A stretch of 64,000 bases of DNA from positions 575,001-639,000 of the forward strand of contig CAMXCT020000258.1 in the NCBI GenBank assembly GCA_947184155.2. Direction: 5' to 3'. Every line of letters starts with the position of its first letter. The stretch's first letter is position 1. The DNA comes from Cladocopium goreaui (taxonomy: Eukaryota; Sar; Dinophyceae; Suessiales; Symbiodiniaceae). This document shows positions 1 to 10,254 of this stretch, in pieces. Below the pieces are notes generated by a model. The model was not told the origin of the DNA. It did not search any database and worked only from the letters and a program-made list of their open reading frames with translations. Position numbers and translations under genes: made by a program.

Positions 1-253
1 TTGTTTTTTCCATAATATGCTGGGGATAATCCTTCCCATTGACGAACTCAGATTTTTCAAGATGGTTATTGCACCACCGACCAGTATCTATATATAGCGT
101 ATGTATCTCTAATAGCTATGTGATATAGTAGGTATAACTATAGTATTCATGGGATATGTTACAGTTATCTGGTTACAGTATATATATATGGTTCTAACCA
201 TCGGTTCATCAAACAAAGTTGTTGAATCCCCATGTTCTGTCAGCTACCTGCAG
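1..253. other. AT-rich non-coding sequence with family B remnant
   Basis: No coding signal is seen. Positions about 12-88 resemble the right part of a family B element (the GGGATAATCCTTCCCATTGA segment and an ACCACCGACCAG end), with the left end missing. The rest is AT-rich. Confidence 0.5.
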
Positions 254-278
254 AACCCTCCCCTGCCAACTCGGCTCG
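254..278 (+). CDS. Possible 25-nt exon (first candidate)
   Basis: A short GC-rich stretch is bounded by CTGCAG on the left and GTAACC on the right, which look like an acceptor and a donor. Read so that it ends in phase 0 it would fit the exon at 1821. It is too short to judge by content, so this is weak. Confidence 0.2.
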
Positions 279-859
279 GTAACCCTGGCTAGGAAGCCCC
301 CGTCTCGTCGGGTTAGCCCGTTTTTTTGGCTAAACTAACCCCACACATATTGAAATATGGGATGATCAGTTCCAATATAATGTACATATGTATGTATACA
401 TCAGTATCCAATTATGTATAAACTGACATATTTAATAGTTTGTAAGGTAGTTCCAATTTATGGGATGATTTTACAAAATTTTAGAGTTATAATCTAATAT
501 AACAGACATATATGATCATATATGTATCCCATTGCTTCGCAGTTAATATTCTGTCCCATTGCAGTAAATCCCCCATTGTGGAACAGTCCTCCAAAAAACC
601 ATCCATCTTGTTTAAAAGAAGAACACCAAGGTCACCAAGGATCCTCATATGGAGGTTTCCTAAAATGGAGATACCCCAAATCATCTATCCCAAATTGTCC
701 GAATTGTCATGCAATACACCATCCAATTTCTAAGATCCCCCATTTTAAGAAAGCGCCCAGCATGTGTTTGTTAAGCGAATGGTAATCCCAATGTTTGTCA
801 ATCGATGTTAACATCATATGATAATTCCCTATTGAAGCTGTAAAGACATGATGGTAATA
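279..859. other. AT-rich intron-like sequence with a family G copy
   Basis: No coding region is supported; the overlapping ORFs at 487-785 are in repeat sequence. Positions about 645-735 match the dispersed family G element (GGAGGTTTCCTAAAATGG, CCCCAAATCATCTA). Confidence 0.5.
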
Positions 860-867
860 TATATATA

Positions 868-985
868 TGGTTTATAGGGAAATACGTTGTTTATAGGGAA
901 ATATATGGTTTATAGGGAAATATATGGTTTACAGGGAAATATGTGGTTTATAGGGAACTATATATATATATGGTTTATATATGGT
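868..985. repeat. 22-bp minisatellite (GGTTTATAGGGAAATATAT)
   Basis: About five imperfect copies of a unit containing GGTTTATAGGGAAATA lie head to tail, followed by TA-rich sequence. It is a local tandem expansion with no coding signal. Confidence 0.8.
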
Positions 986-1100
986 TTACGTTATTGTCAC
1001 TATAAACTTAGCAGGTAAAGACACATATATGGTTTATATTTCACCAGCTAAGTTTATTCTACAACAATCACCATATTCATGTATGAACCATTCATCTATT

Positions 1101-1205
1101 TACCCTTTGGTAAACTAACATAACTATGGAAAATCACATTTTTCAATGGGAAAACTCACTATAAATGGCAATGTTCAATAGCTATTTTGACATAACCAGA
1201 GGGTA
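1101..1205. repeat. Family A MITE-like element
   Basis: It starts TACCCTTTGGTAAACTAACA and ends near CATAACCAGAGGGTA, so the ends are inverted repeats of each other. The middle has the family's CTATGGAAAATCAC and CACTATAAATGG blocks. Length is about 105 bp. No ORF is present, so if mobile it would be non-autonomous. Confidence 0.75.
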
Positions 1206-1411
1206 TTCAATATCATAATGCCCAAAAAGATGCCGATTTCAGTGTGAAACCAGGATGCTAGTTCGAGATATTTATGCCTCATATGTACAAGTTCCCAACT
1301 GTTCAGTCACCATTTTTGGTGCTAGTTAAAACTCATGAATTTGATAACTATACCTATATATGCTCCATCTGTATGTATATTTACCTACATTTAAGTATGG
1401 GATATATTACT

Positions 1412-1526
1412 CTGGGTAAATTATAACGACCTCACTGCGACCGAACCCTGGAATCATGGCTAATAAGGGAAATCATCCCCAAATGGCCGAACTATTCAGG
1501 TGAGTCAAATATTATAATTTACCCAT
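1412..1526. repeat. Family D MITE-like element
   Basis: The ends CTGGGTAAATTATAA and TTATAATTTACCCA are inverted repeats. The inner part has ACGACCTCACTG and CCCCAAATGGCCGAAC, shared with copies at about 9925, 30753, 39065 and 41508. Confidence 0.75.
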
Positions 1527-1820
1527 ACCATTATTTCTCGTTATACCACAAGTGTAGTATCAGTTTAGATTGCTAAATCAAGACTTTGGCTGCTCAGATC
1601 ACCACTGTTGATTTTAGCTTGTAAAATCACCATTTTTGCTGGTCAAAATGCCATTGTTGATGGTCAAACGACCATTCTTGGATGATTAAATCACTATTTT
1701 AACTGGTAAAGATCATATTCTTTCCTGCTTAAAATACTATTGTTGATGATAAAATCATCATTTTTGCTGATTAAGATAGCATTTTAGCATCATTTGATGG
1801 TTTTTCATTCGAATTTTCAG

Positions 1821-1926
1821 AGACCAGGAGAGTCTCCGCGCCAGGACGAGGTCTTCCTGGCGCCTCAGGCGGTGCAACGGGCGGTGCGCACGGCCATGCG
1901 CTGCGCCAATGGTGCACCGGAGCGCG
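1821..1926 (+). CDS. Coding exon, function unknown
   Basis: This is a GC-rich island in AT-rich flanks, with acceptor GAATTTTCAG before it and donor GTCGGC after it. Read in phase 0 it gives RPGESPRQDEVFLAPQAVQ and then AVRTAMRCANGAPER, ending in phase 1. That phase fits the next exons at 3987 and 5998. No domain was recognised. The minus strand is also open, as is common in GC-rich islands, but the splice signals favour plus. Confidence 0.55.
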
Positions 1927-1979
1927 GTCGGCGTGGGGGCGTTGTTTGGAAATCCGGAAGAAGTTACTCAAGGGAAATC

Positions 1980-2130
1980 CAGATATATATATATATATAT
2001 ATATATATCTACCATAAAGCATTCAGAATTGGGATTAATTAAAGCTGTACTGTATATATAGTTCCTTTTGATATCCAAACATACTATGAATGAATACCAA
2101 AATTTAGATAACATTTTGGGTATTATCTAC
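1980..2130. repeat. TA microsatellite and dispersed 90-bp repeat
   Basis: A (TA)n tract at 1981-2008 is followed by a roughly 90-bp segment (2027-2121) that recurs nearly unchanged at 24430-24521 (GGGATTAATTAAAGCTGTA, ATATCCAAACATACTATGAA). It is a dispersed repeat of unknown type. Confidence 0.75.
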
Positions 2131-2257
2131 CATAAACCATACAGGATGGGGCCCCCAATCGATAGCGTTCAGTTGCCTGAAAAAAGCGGCTGAAAAAACT
2201 ATGGTTTATGGTAGATATAACGAACTAGTTCATGGGGGTTATATTGGAAAACCAACT

Positions 2258-2420
2258 CAATGGGAATTCCAGGATAAAATGGAGGTACGTGTTTACGTAC
2301 CATATTTCTGGCCATATTTTGTGGCGATATTCCCTGAAATTTAGGCCTCATATATATATATATATAGGCCTTATATATGGTAGGTACCTCCATTTTTGGG
2401 ATCCTGAAATTCCCATTGAT
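2258..2420. repeat. Family F palindromic element
   Basis: It begins CAATGGGAATTCCAGGAT and ends GGATCCTGAAATTCCCATTG, an inverted repeat. Inside are GGAGGTACGTG and GTAGGTACCTCC, also inverted, and AGGCCTCATAT/ATATAGGCCTTATA at the centre. A second copy is at 3787-3921. A (TA)n tract sits at the hairpin tip. Confidence 0.75.
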
Positions 2421-2711
2421 TTAGGCCTGAAATAAGCGGTTAACCCTACTTATCCCACATAAACTGGGATATTATCCAGTTGTAAATGGTTATAAATGGG
2501 GTTGTAAGGTCATATAGGTGACTGATACCTAGTATTTCGTGCCATAACTGTATGAGCATCTCTAGAGTTTTCTAAGTCATGAGGATATCGGGATAGCCCA
2601 ACTGGATGGTTTACCGTTTCCCCTTTGACACCTTTGGACCTTCAAAAAAAAAATGGCGTTGCGCGGAAATGCTTAATAAAAAAAAATGTGGGTTGAACAA
2701 GTTTTGGCCTG

Positions 2712-2762
2712 ATCATGTTTCCGACCGTTTCCGACCGTTTCCGACTGCTTCCGACCGTTTCA
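2712..2762. repeat. 10-bp tandem repeat TTTCCGACCG
   Basis: Five imperfect copies of TTTCCGACCG lie in a row just after A-rich runs. No coding signal is seen. Confidence 0.8.
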
Positions 2763-2975
2763 TTTTTCTGAACGATTAATTGGACCAATTCCATTTATGG
2801 AAGGCTGATCCAGTGCAAACCCATGCAAACCATGACGCTGAAGTTTTCTGGTGCCACCCTTGTGCGCGTACACTGCACCAAATATTGCATCTTGACCTTG
2901 ATATCCAATATTCCCTAAGAATCACAAAATCCCAGGAGCTCGTGAAATTTAATAGATGGAGGAAACTTCTGGTAT

Positions 2976-3113
2976 CTATACAGGATGGTGCCCCCCAGTT
3001 ATAAGTTGGTTTATAAACCTCATTAACTATAGTTATATATATTTGCCATAAACCATAGTTATGGGAGTTATAAACCAGCCAACTTTGCTAACTATGGGGC
3101 ACCACCTTGTAAC
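2976..3113. repeat. Family C palindromic element
   Basis: It runs from ACAGGATGGTGCCCCCCAGT to ACTATGGGGCACCACCTTGT, with arms such as TTATAAGTTGGTTTATAA and TTATAAACCAGCCAAC that pair as a long imperfect hairpin. Related copies lie near 3533, 29709, 30600, 36005 and 49922. Confidence 0.75.
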
Positions 3114-3449
3114 ATCCTGGAAATATGTTTCTACATTTAGAGTCTTTAACCATCCTTAAGCAGCATTTATCATCTGGTATCTGCTAAAACACCCAAGTAC
3201 TAGGGGCGAAAACCCATATGTTGATGGGTAAAAATCCAGTTGTAACTGCACTTAAAGGCCTTGATAGTTATAATTGGCTCCGAGAAGCTAATTTGAGTGA
3301 AATCTTGTTCACCTTATATGCAGGAGTTATTCAAACGCATTTAGAACTGTCAGTAGGGCCCATTTTTGCAGGAGAAAAAGTTACGGGAAACTCTAGGGCC
3401 GGAAATTGGGACGGTGAAATCCCTACTTCTGACTAAGTGTTCCACAACT
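3114..3449. other. Intron-like sequence with nothing recognised
   Basis: No repeat family or convincing exon was identified. The ORF at 3218-3436 has no recognisable features. Confidence 0.4.
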
Positions 3450-3663
3450 GGTCGGTGGTTTGGAACATGAATTTTATGACTTTCCACATATTGGGAATAA
3501 TACTCCCATTTGACTAATATTTTTCAGAGGGGTACAAGGTGGTGCCCCAGTTCGTTAGCTAAGTTGGTGCAAATAACTCCCATAACTATGGTTTATGGCA
3601 GATATAACTATAGTATTCATGGGGTTTATAGACCAACTTATAACTGGGGGGCACCATCCTGTA
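3450..3663. repeat. Adjacent family B and family C elements
   Basis: From 3450 the sequence follows family B (CTGGTCGGTGGTTTGGAACA ... TTTTTCAGAGGGGT). Its right terminus is replaced by a family C copy (CAAGGTGGTGCCCC ... GGGGGGCACCATCCTGTA, 3533-3663). This suggests one element inserted next to or into the other. Confidence 0.65.
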
Positions 3664-3786
3664 CAATTGCTGAGATATTTGCCGCTCGTCCACAAGATCA
3701 TATGTGGGATGATAAAAAAATGTGACACTGCTTGCCCTTGAGGCGTGCTTAAATTTTGAGAATCGTTTGGGTTGGGTCATTTTGTC

Positions 3787-3921
3787 AATGGGAATTTCAG
3801 GATCCTAAAATAGAGGTACTGTACCATATAAGGCCATATGTTGTGGGGATATTCCCTGAAATTTCGCCCTTACATAGGCCTTATGGTAGGTACCTCCAAT
3901 TTAGGTTCCTGAAATGGCCAT
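3787..3921. repeat. Family F palindromic element, second copy
   Basis: The copy runs from ATGGGAATTTCAGGATCCTA to a complementary GTTCCTGAAATGGCCATTG end. The central GAAATTTCGCCCTTACATAGG matches the 2258 copy with the TA tract missing. Confidence 0.7.
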
Positions 3922-3986
3922 TGATTTTGGGTGTGTAGATTTGTCATCACCTTTTCCTTCCTGATTTCCATCCTCTTCAACCTGAG

Positions 3987-4025
3987 CGACGAGAAGCGTC
4001 AACTGGCACTTCTCCCCACGGCACT
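3987..4025 (+). CDS. Probable 39-nt exon
   Basis: A strong pyrimidine tract (CTTTTCCTTCC...CTCTTCAACCTGAG) precedes it and the donor GTAAGC follows. Its length is divisible by three, so it keeps the phase between the exons at 1821 and 5998. In that phase it adds TRSVNWHFSPRH. Another frame reads SDEKRQLALLPTAL and is also open. No function is recognised. Confidence 0.45.
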
Positions 4026-4484
4026 GTAAGCATGTCGACGTAATGCTTATAAGACACTGACAAAATCCCAATATTGGTAATAGTATATATATATACAGTT
4101 AAAGCCCGAAACGCCAGTTTATTTTTATACTTATTTCTATTGATTATCATTCCAGAAATTGGGTTCTTTCACTGACTTATAACTGGTATGTCGGGCCACA
4201 ATTGTTATTCATCAGTCAGATTCACTTGTAGCTTATAATTCCCATAGTTTGATGTTTAAACAACCCTATTTTCCCTTCAGTTGTAGCTGGTATGTTGCAT
4301 GAATTGAACCATCCAACTGCCTTGGAGTGAACCATCCGCAAGCCTTCGCGAGGAAAAATTTGAGCCAAAGGACTGGAGTGCAAAGCACCCTTCGCGATGA
4401 GAGAAGATGGACATAGGATGGAATGGGTATAGCACAAAACTGTCTTTCAACATAGTTTCATGTATTGCGTTTTCCATAAATGGA

Positions 4485-4570
4485 GGTGCCCCAATAGCTG
4501 GATGGTTTACAATGGAAACACCTATTAGAATGGATGATTGGGGGTACACCCATTTTACGAAACAACCACA
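4485..4570. repeat. Family G element copy
   Basis: It contains GGAGGTGCCCCAATAGCTGG and GATTGGGGGTACACCC, a partial inverted-repeat pair also seen near 24105 and 27190. No coding role is supported for the ORFs that cover it. Confidence 0.5.
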
Positions 4571-4602
4571 TGTTTGCTTTGTGCATATATATATATATTT
4601 CC

Positions 4603-4689
4603 GATAGGATCCATGTATGGTATGTATGCTAACATTTGGGGTATATTGATGGTAAATGTTACCGTATATAGCATACATGGATCCTATGC
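4603..4689. repeat. Family E palindromic element
   Basis: The ends GATAGGATCCATGTATG and CATACATGGATCCTAT are near-perfect inverted repeats; the centre has TAACATTTGGGGTATATTGA. The same element is at 23163, 42105 and 63265. It could fold into a long hairpin. Confidence 0.85.
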
Positions 4690-4730
4690 GTATGTTACAT
4701 CTTCATATAGTTTATGAAATATGTCAATTA

Positions 4731-4830
4731 TTGGTTGGTGGTTTGGAACATTTTTTATTTTTCCATATATTGGGAAGAATCATCCCAACTGACTAATATT
4801 GTTCAGAGGGGTAGGTCAACCACCAACCAG
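4731..4830. repeat. Family B MITE-like element
   Basis: The ends TTGGTTGGTGGTTTGGAACA and GTCAACCACCAACCAG are inverted repeats around a 100-bp body with ATATTGGGAAGAATCATCCC and TTCAGAGGGG. Confidence 0.85.
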
Positions 4831-4949
4831 ATTAATATGTCAATTAATATGGTAAATCGGGCAATCTCAATGGGATGCATCGCCTGGCAATGGCTGCCAG
4901 CTCCATTGATCCACTGTTCAGGCAGCTTAACCACTACAAGAGGTTGCAT

Positions 4950-5350
4950 GTATCTGGGTAATTTGTAACGACCTCACTGTGACCGAAAACCAAACATTTC
5001 CGTACATGTCCCCCTTTCCCACTCATTCCCACTATGGCCAACGAGGCTTCTTTGGATTGCAATGAAAGGAATACGGAAGAAATAGGGGGACGTACGCAAG
5101 GTTGGGAAAATTTCAAGGAGAGAGCCAGGTTGAGTGCCATTTTGTTGGCTTTCCAGGGGAGAAATTATTCTAAGGGTATTGGAGATGCCTGGCACCCCTC
5201 AAGTGGGCAGCTGCTACAATCACAAAACTAGTCCAGAAAGTGGCAAAAAAAAACAAAAACCAGTGAAAACCAAACATGTTTCCTTTCTCACTCATTCCCA
5301 CTAGGCCACAACCACCAAACCAGCCCAGAAACGGGAAAAACATCCAAAAC
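4950..5350. repeat. Partial family D copy and local duplication
   Basis: Positions 4958-4990 carry the family D piece GTAACGACCTCACTGTGACC. Two related segments, around 4985-5060 and 5265-5345, share GAAAACCAAACATG and CACTCATTCCCACTA, indicating a duplication. No exon was recognised. Confidence 0.45.
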
Positions 5351-5997
5351 CAATGAAAACCATGTTCAACCAGTGGGTTGCTGAGAAGGCAAAAATTTGA
5401 AGATATATGCTGGCTCTTTTTGATCCTATCTGATTATGTTTAAATTTGTACCCCAATTCTGCAAGGACGGAAACCTTTTTCGGCCGTTTGCCCACAGCTG
5501 CTTACGATGGCTTACGTTTTGCTAGGAAAAAAACCTATAGGGGTATCATTTTGTCAAATATTATTCCAAAATCCCATATAATATCTCATTGGGTTCTTGG
5601 AATATTTGTTTTTTTGAAGTCAAGTTATGTCCGAATAATATGTTATTATTCTGAGGTATGTTGACGGGGGTATACCCTTAAGGCATCCCTCATATATTTT
5701 ACCCAGACGTCTATACCAATCACTCCTCCTGATATGTGTGAATAACCGGGCACTCAAGTGACCTTTGGACTGGTAGCTCGCTTCCAAGTCCAGACTTACC
5801 AGCTGCACCACCCCACTTCCCACTTCAAGCCTTTGGAAGTTCACTTCTAAATGTTTGCTACCGCTTCCGATTCCCTTTCACCTTGAGATAAACCATGATC
5901 AACCACCCACTAAAAGAAAACAATCGAAAACATGCTTACAGTTTTTCACCGTGAAATCATGTGAAATCCCCTGTTTTCCCCACTGCAAAACCGCCAG
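5351..5997. other. Intron-like sequence
   Basis: Nothing firm is visible. The open frames on both strands at 5446-5844 have no splice context or recognisable product. Confidence 0.4.
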
Positions 5998-6151
5998 ATC
6001 CTCCGCGCCCTGAGGAGCTCAGCTGGTGCGTTTGGGGCGGTGCGCGCTGCAAAATGCACGACGCAGTGTTGGAGATGCTGCCGAAAACCATGATGCGCTA
6101 TGTAGCTCGGCGGGCCCGATATGACCCGATGGCTGGCTGGAACAGTTTCTG
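5998..6151 (+). CDS. Coding exon, function unknown
   Basis: A GC-rich island follows acceptor ACCGCCAG and precedes donor GTGAAG. Entered in phase 1 it reads PPRPEELSWCVWGGARCKM, HDAVLEMLPKTMMRYVAR, then RARYDPMAGWNSF, and it leaves in phase 2. Both phases agree with its proposed neighbours at 1821/3987 and 13965. At about 51 codons it is among the longest exons here. No domain was recognised. Confidence 0.65.
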
Positions 6152-6464
6152 GTGAAGGTTGGAGAGCTAAGTATCAAAGATATGTTTTTTGAGCATGAGT
6201 CAGATGAGGATTGAACATGTTTTGACCTTGAAACATCCAAGTTTTTCACCATCTGTGGCGATCTGATAGTTGATCTGTCTTAGTACTGTTGGTCACATCC
6301 CAAGCTAACCATGGGCGACAGCTGCATTTGTTAGGGTGTTCAATCAAAATTATATTTGTAACTGCTTGAATTACACCAACCGCTGACCAAGTCAATGGCC
6401 TTGGTGTGCCAAAAAAATGGGATGGGTAAAACATGCTTTTAAGCATCCCCGCAAATATAAAATG

Positions 6465-6560
6465 TAGGTTTCCTGAAATGGGAGTACCCCCAAATCATCT
6501 AAGTCATGGATGACCATTTTAGTAAATTTTAGCATTGAAACCCATGGTGATTGGGTATCC
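6465..6560. repeat. Family G element copy
   Basis: TAGGTTTCCTGAAATGGGAG and CCCCAAATCATCTAAGTCAT match copies at 645, 12226 and 61330. It explains the start of the ORFs crossing 6392-6902. Confidence 0.55.
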
Positions 6561-6793
6561 CCCATGCCAGGAAACTTCCTTAAACATCCCGGCGGGTGGG
6601 AAACCGCGCTAGCGGTTAAGCACGTTTTGAAAAAAAACTCTTCTGGCGCTGTGGCGCCGCACACATTTTATGATGAACATTACCTAAAATTTTCCCGGGA
6701 AAAATTGAATGACTTTGAAGGAATGTCGTGGTATTTACAGGGTTTTGTGGTTGTGACGGGGTGGAACCCTTTTCCTTTTTCTTTCCTGGCTTG

Positions 6794-7345
6794 TCACGTG
6801 TCCAAGCGTTTGCTTAGGGCTTTGCCTGTGAGACTAAGCAAGTCAGTGGAATTTCCATGGTGCCATCGCCATTGCCAAATCCTTATTCCTTCAAGCAATT
6901 GAGGGTTGACAACACCATCTTTACGTGTGTTCCAAGACGATGATACCGCACCTTTGGAAATCTTCCACATTCCATCGATGCCACCGGTGTGAACCAGCAA
7001 GTTTCCCCATTTCTTTTTCTTGGTGATGCAGAAGATGCCCTTACTATGATTGCAAGCTTCATGAAGCAGCCCGTGTTCAGAGGTCAGTTTAGGGTAGCAT
7101 GGGGCACCGTCTGTCACCAAGATGCTTTTCTGGTTACATTTGTGGGTCGGTTGCACACATTGCAAAGCACCAGTGGCACGAATGCGCGAAGCACTCTCAG
7201 GTGGAGGCTTTCCAGACTTGGCAGCTGCTGCCACTCCCAAGTCATAAACCATGAATTTTCCTCTCAGATCTTCACTTGTGGGGCGTTGATACAAACCAAA
7301 TAATTGCCAATAGTAATTGCGTCCATCTTCACCTCCAGGGATCCC
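6794..7345 (-). pseudogene. ISXO2/IS1595-like transposase, C-terminal part
   Basis: Read leftwards, this frame gives GRNYYWQLFGLYQRP, then VTDGAPCYPKL, HEACNHSKG and VHTGGIDGMWK. The order and spacing are those of the DDE domain of ISXO2-like (IS1595 family) transposases, which are abundant in dinoflagellate genomes. The reading ends near SKRLDT. The first part of the catalytic core, including the first acidic residue, is not present and should lie where the 7358-7808 tandem repeat now sits. It lies inside an intron of the plus-strand split gene, on the opposite strand. It is probably a dead or intron-bearing copy. Confidence 0.75.
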
Positions 7346-7357
7346 AATGTTCTTTTG

Positions 7358-7808
7358 GATATTATATATTGTATAGCGGGGTAAATATTAGAAATGGGAT
7401 ATATCCTACACCTGGCGAGGACCTCATGATATTATATATTGTATAGCGGGGTATATATATATATTAGACATGGGATATATCCTGCACCTGGCGAGGACCT
7501 CTAGATATTATATATTGTATAGCGGGGTATATATATATTAGACATGGGATATATCCTACACCTGGCGAGGACCTCTAGATATTATATATTGTATAGCGGG
7601 GTATATATATATATTAGAAATGGGATATATCCTACACCTGGCGAGGACCTCATCATATTATATATTGTATAGCGAGGTATATAAATATATATATATATTA
7701 GAAATGGGATATATCCTACACCTGGCGAGGACCTCTAGATATTATATATTGTATAGCGGGTTATATATATATATTAGAAATGGGATATATCCTACACCTG
7801 GTAAGGAC
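7358..7808. repeat. 70-84-bp tandem repeat splitting the transposase
   Basis: Six head-to-tail units begin near 7361, 7431, 7506, 7581, 7657 and 7741. Each has ATTATATATTGTATAGCGGG, a short TA run, then GGGATATATCCTACACCTGG and CGAGGACCT. The last unit ends in CCTGGTAAGGACTT, exactly where the transposase N-terminal reading begins. It is either an expanded intron or an insertion. Confidence 0.85.
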
Positions 7809-8647
7809 TTCAAACTCGTCGCCGACGTTCCAGACAAACCTAGAAGCCTTCCCACATGATCTGCTGATGGAGGCACAGATCCACCGAACCAGTGCTTCAT
7901 AGCAGCTACGACAGAAGGTAGCGGCATCCTCAATTTGGGCAAATGACTCCATGTCAGAACATCCCGGTAGCTACTGCAGTCGGAGCACCTCACAAAGCGT
8001 CTCCCATGGCCTCGAGATTCACAATGCTGAAACGATAACGCCTCAAAGGTGCCACCGCACTCACATTTGCCAGGCTTCCAAATCCATCCCGTGCGTTTCA
8101 AAAAGGAATGCGCAGCTATGACGCTGTCTCTGGTCACTGCAACTTGCTTGCTTTCATCCTTTAAAGAACGAGGTCTTCTCAGCTTCTCTCGCTTCTTGTG
8201 CTTGACTTTGGCATTGCTTCCTCTTTGACTCTTGGGATTCTTTCCAGCTTCCGAAGCTTTACGTGCACGAAAATGTCTATTGCCTTTAGACCTCTTCAAA
8301 GACTTCAAAGGCTTCTTCGGACAACCCATAATCTGAGCACTGCTGGCATCGGACAGAAACTTCTGCAGCTTCTGGGAAGAATGGGTCTTCGCTAATAAAG
8401 ACAAGAGCTTTTTTCCCAAATCAGGACAACTGGAAGCATAGTGGCCTTGTCCACCACAATGGGTACATTGCGGCTCACTTTTGCTTCCTCTGGAAGAAGA
8501 CGATCTTCTCTTCTTTGCATCCGGCTTGCTTCCTGTGACGGAAGCAGGCCTCTTCATTGCAACGGGGCCGGAAACCGGCAGAAACGCTGCGAGAGCCAAC
8601 GGACGACCAAATAAACATGCACGAAACAATGCAAATGCCACGATCAT
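7809..8647 (-). pseudogene. ISXO2-like transposase, N-terminal part
   Basis: This frame encodes a basic N-terminus (KRPASVTGSKPDAKKRR) and a CCHC zinc knuckle, CTHCGGQGHYASSC (C-x2-C-x4-H-x4-C). A lysine/arginine-rich stretch follows, then a zinc-ribbon-like segment with KCECGG and FVRCSDCSSY. It runs leftwards until the tandem repeat at 7808. With the 6794-7345 part it forms one transposase-like protein missing its middle. The knuckle suggests nucleic-acid binding and the basic stretch possible nuclear targeting; both are inferred from motif type. The true start codon is uncertain; MKRPASV is an internal alternative. Confidence 0.7.
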
Positions 8648-8755
8648 GCCAGCGTCTTCAACATGTGATTGGTATTCAGACCATTGCTAACGGTGGAAAC
8701 CGCGCGTGATACACGACTTTATATCAAATATATACATATATATATATATACATAT

Positions 8756-9395
8756 ATATATAATGTACATGCACGTTACCATCCCACCCCACCCCACCCA
8801 ACCCATGACCAGTGACGTAGCAACAGCGTAGCATCCACGTATGTACGCAAGGTACATGGACGTTACCATCCCACCCCACCCCACCCAACCCATGACCAGT
8901 GACGTAGCAACAGCGTAGCATCCACGTATGTACGCAAGGTACATGGACGTTACCATCCCACCCCACCCCACCCAACCCATGACCAGTGACGTAGCAACAG
9001 CGTAGCATCCACGTATGTACGCAAGGTACATGCACGTTATCCCACCACCCCACCCCACCCATGACCAGTGACGTAGCAACAGCGTAGCATCCACGTATGT
9101 ACGCAAGGTACATGACGTTACCATCCCACCACACCCACCCAACCCATGACCAGTGACGTAGCAACAGCGTAGCATCCACGTATGTACGCAAGGTACATGA
9201 ACGTTACCACCCACCCCACCCACCCAACCCATGACCAGTGACGTAGCAACAGCGTAGCATCCACGTATGTGCGCACGTTACATCCACCCCACCCCACCCA
9301 ACCCGACCGTAGCACCAGCGTAGCATCCACGTATGTACGCAAGGTACATGGACGTTACCATCCCACCCCACCCCACCCAACCCAACCCCCATATT
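8756..9395. repeat. About 86-bp minisatellite, 7-8 copies
   Basis: Units start at GTACATG at 8764, 8852, 8939, 9026, 9108, 9193 and 9344, with one diverged unit near 9275. Each has CCCACCCCACCCCACCCAAC, CATGACCAGTGACGTAGCAA and GTAGCATCCACGTATGTACG. The 87-bp spacing is very regular in the first units. The long ORFs on the minus strand simply read through the repeat. Confidence 0.9.
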
Positions 9396-9663
9396 CAAAA
9401 ATATGCACGACTACACGCGCGGTTTTCCACCCGCTAGCTTAAACATGGATATAACTTAACTTAGCTTAACAAAAATCAGAAGAAATACCTTGGGGCTAGG
9501 GCACTGTAACAGCTATGTTTAAACATTCGCACCCAAAAAAAGAGGGAGAAGGTCGGATACCAACGTCTCACTGAGGTCGATACAGAGGACCTTGAGGCGT
9601 GAATTTCTGGTGAATTTGGGGGTGGTGACCTTGTGGCGATATGCGGTTTAACCACAGAACTTA

Positions 9664-9770
9664 TACCCTCTGGTTATGGCTGACATAGCCATGGAAAATT
9701 GCCCATTTATAGATGGTGTACCTATTAAAAATGGTGTTTTTCCATGGCTATATTAAACAACCAGATGGTA
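9664..9770. repeat. Family A element (diverged ends)
   Basis: It starts TACCCTCTGGTTATG and ends AACAACCAGATGGTA. The middle has CCATGGAAAATTGCCC and GTTTTTCCATGGCTA as inner arms. Confidence 0.65.
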
Positions 9771-9924
9771 TAACCAACCAAAAATCCAGATCATTTGCGA
9801 ACTGACAAAAAAGGGCGAAAATCATGGATATATATATATATATATATATGTAGCTAGGTGGGTGAACATGAGGCAACTTACTGTAAATCTTCGTTGTGTT
9901 TTGGGGACTAGATGGGTCTACCAT

Positions 9925-10047
9925 ATCTCTGGATAGATTACACGACCTCACTGCCACTGTCATTTGCGGTCAATAGTAAGGGGAATCATTCCCAAATGGC
10001 CGAACTCCCAAACTTTTAAGGTGAAGTGTTGTAAAATCTCTGGATAT
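9925..10047. repeat. Family D element (diverged)
   Basis: It has ACGACCTCACTG, AAGGGGAATCATTCCCAAAT and GGCCGAACT, with weak terminal repeats around CTCTGGATA. Confidence 0.5.
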
Positions 10048-10201
10048 TTCCCACCACAGGTTAGACTACTTAGCAGAGTGTCGGCAGGTCGCCAAGGGAA
10101 GGTGAAGGATAAATCTCTTGGGGTAAACCTTGGATGATCAAAGGAAGTTTACTTAGATAACTTCTAAGTTACGGATGATTGTCATTTGCAGCATTCTCAC
10201 C

Positions 10202-10214
10202 ATCATGTCAACCA

Positions 10215-10252
<38 letters not shown>
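10202..10252. repeat. (CAT)n microsatellite
   Basis: About 14 CAT/ATC units lie in a row. The frame reads polyhistidine but this is repeat-driven. Confidence 0.9.
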
Positions 10253-10254
10253 AG

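Noticed and set aside
2780-3004. Possible exon with splice-like AG near 2808
   Set aside because: GC content is only slightly raised, no good donor was found, and the phase between 1926 and 5998 needs no exon here.
6510-6902. 130-codon plus ORF with HPGG-like motif (cytochrome b5-like at first sight)
   Set aside because: It starts in a family G repeat, lacks the rest of a b5 domain and overlaps the tail of the minus-strand transposase.
7358-9395. CRISPR-like regular repeats
   Set aside because: Units are contiguous tandem copies without unique spacers, and the sequence is eukaryotic.
8687-9398. Minus-strand ORFs of 155-181 codons
   Set aside because: They read through the 87-bp satellite and have the repeat's period; no protein evidence.
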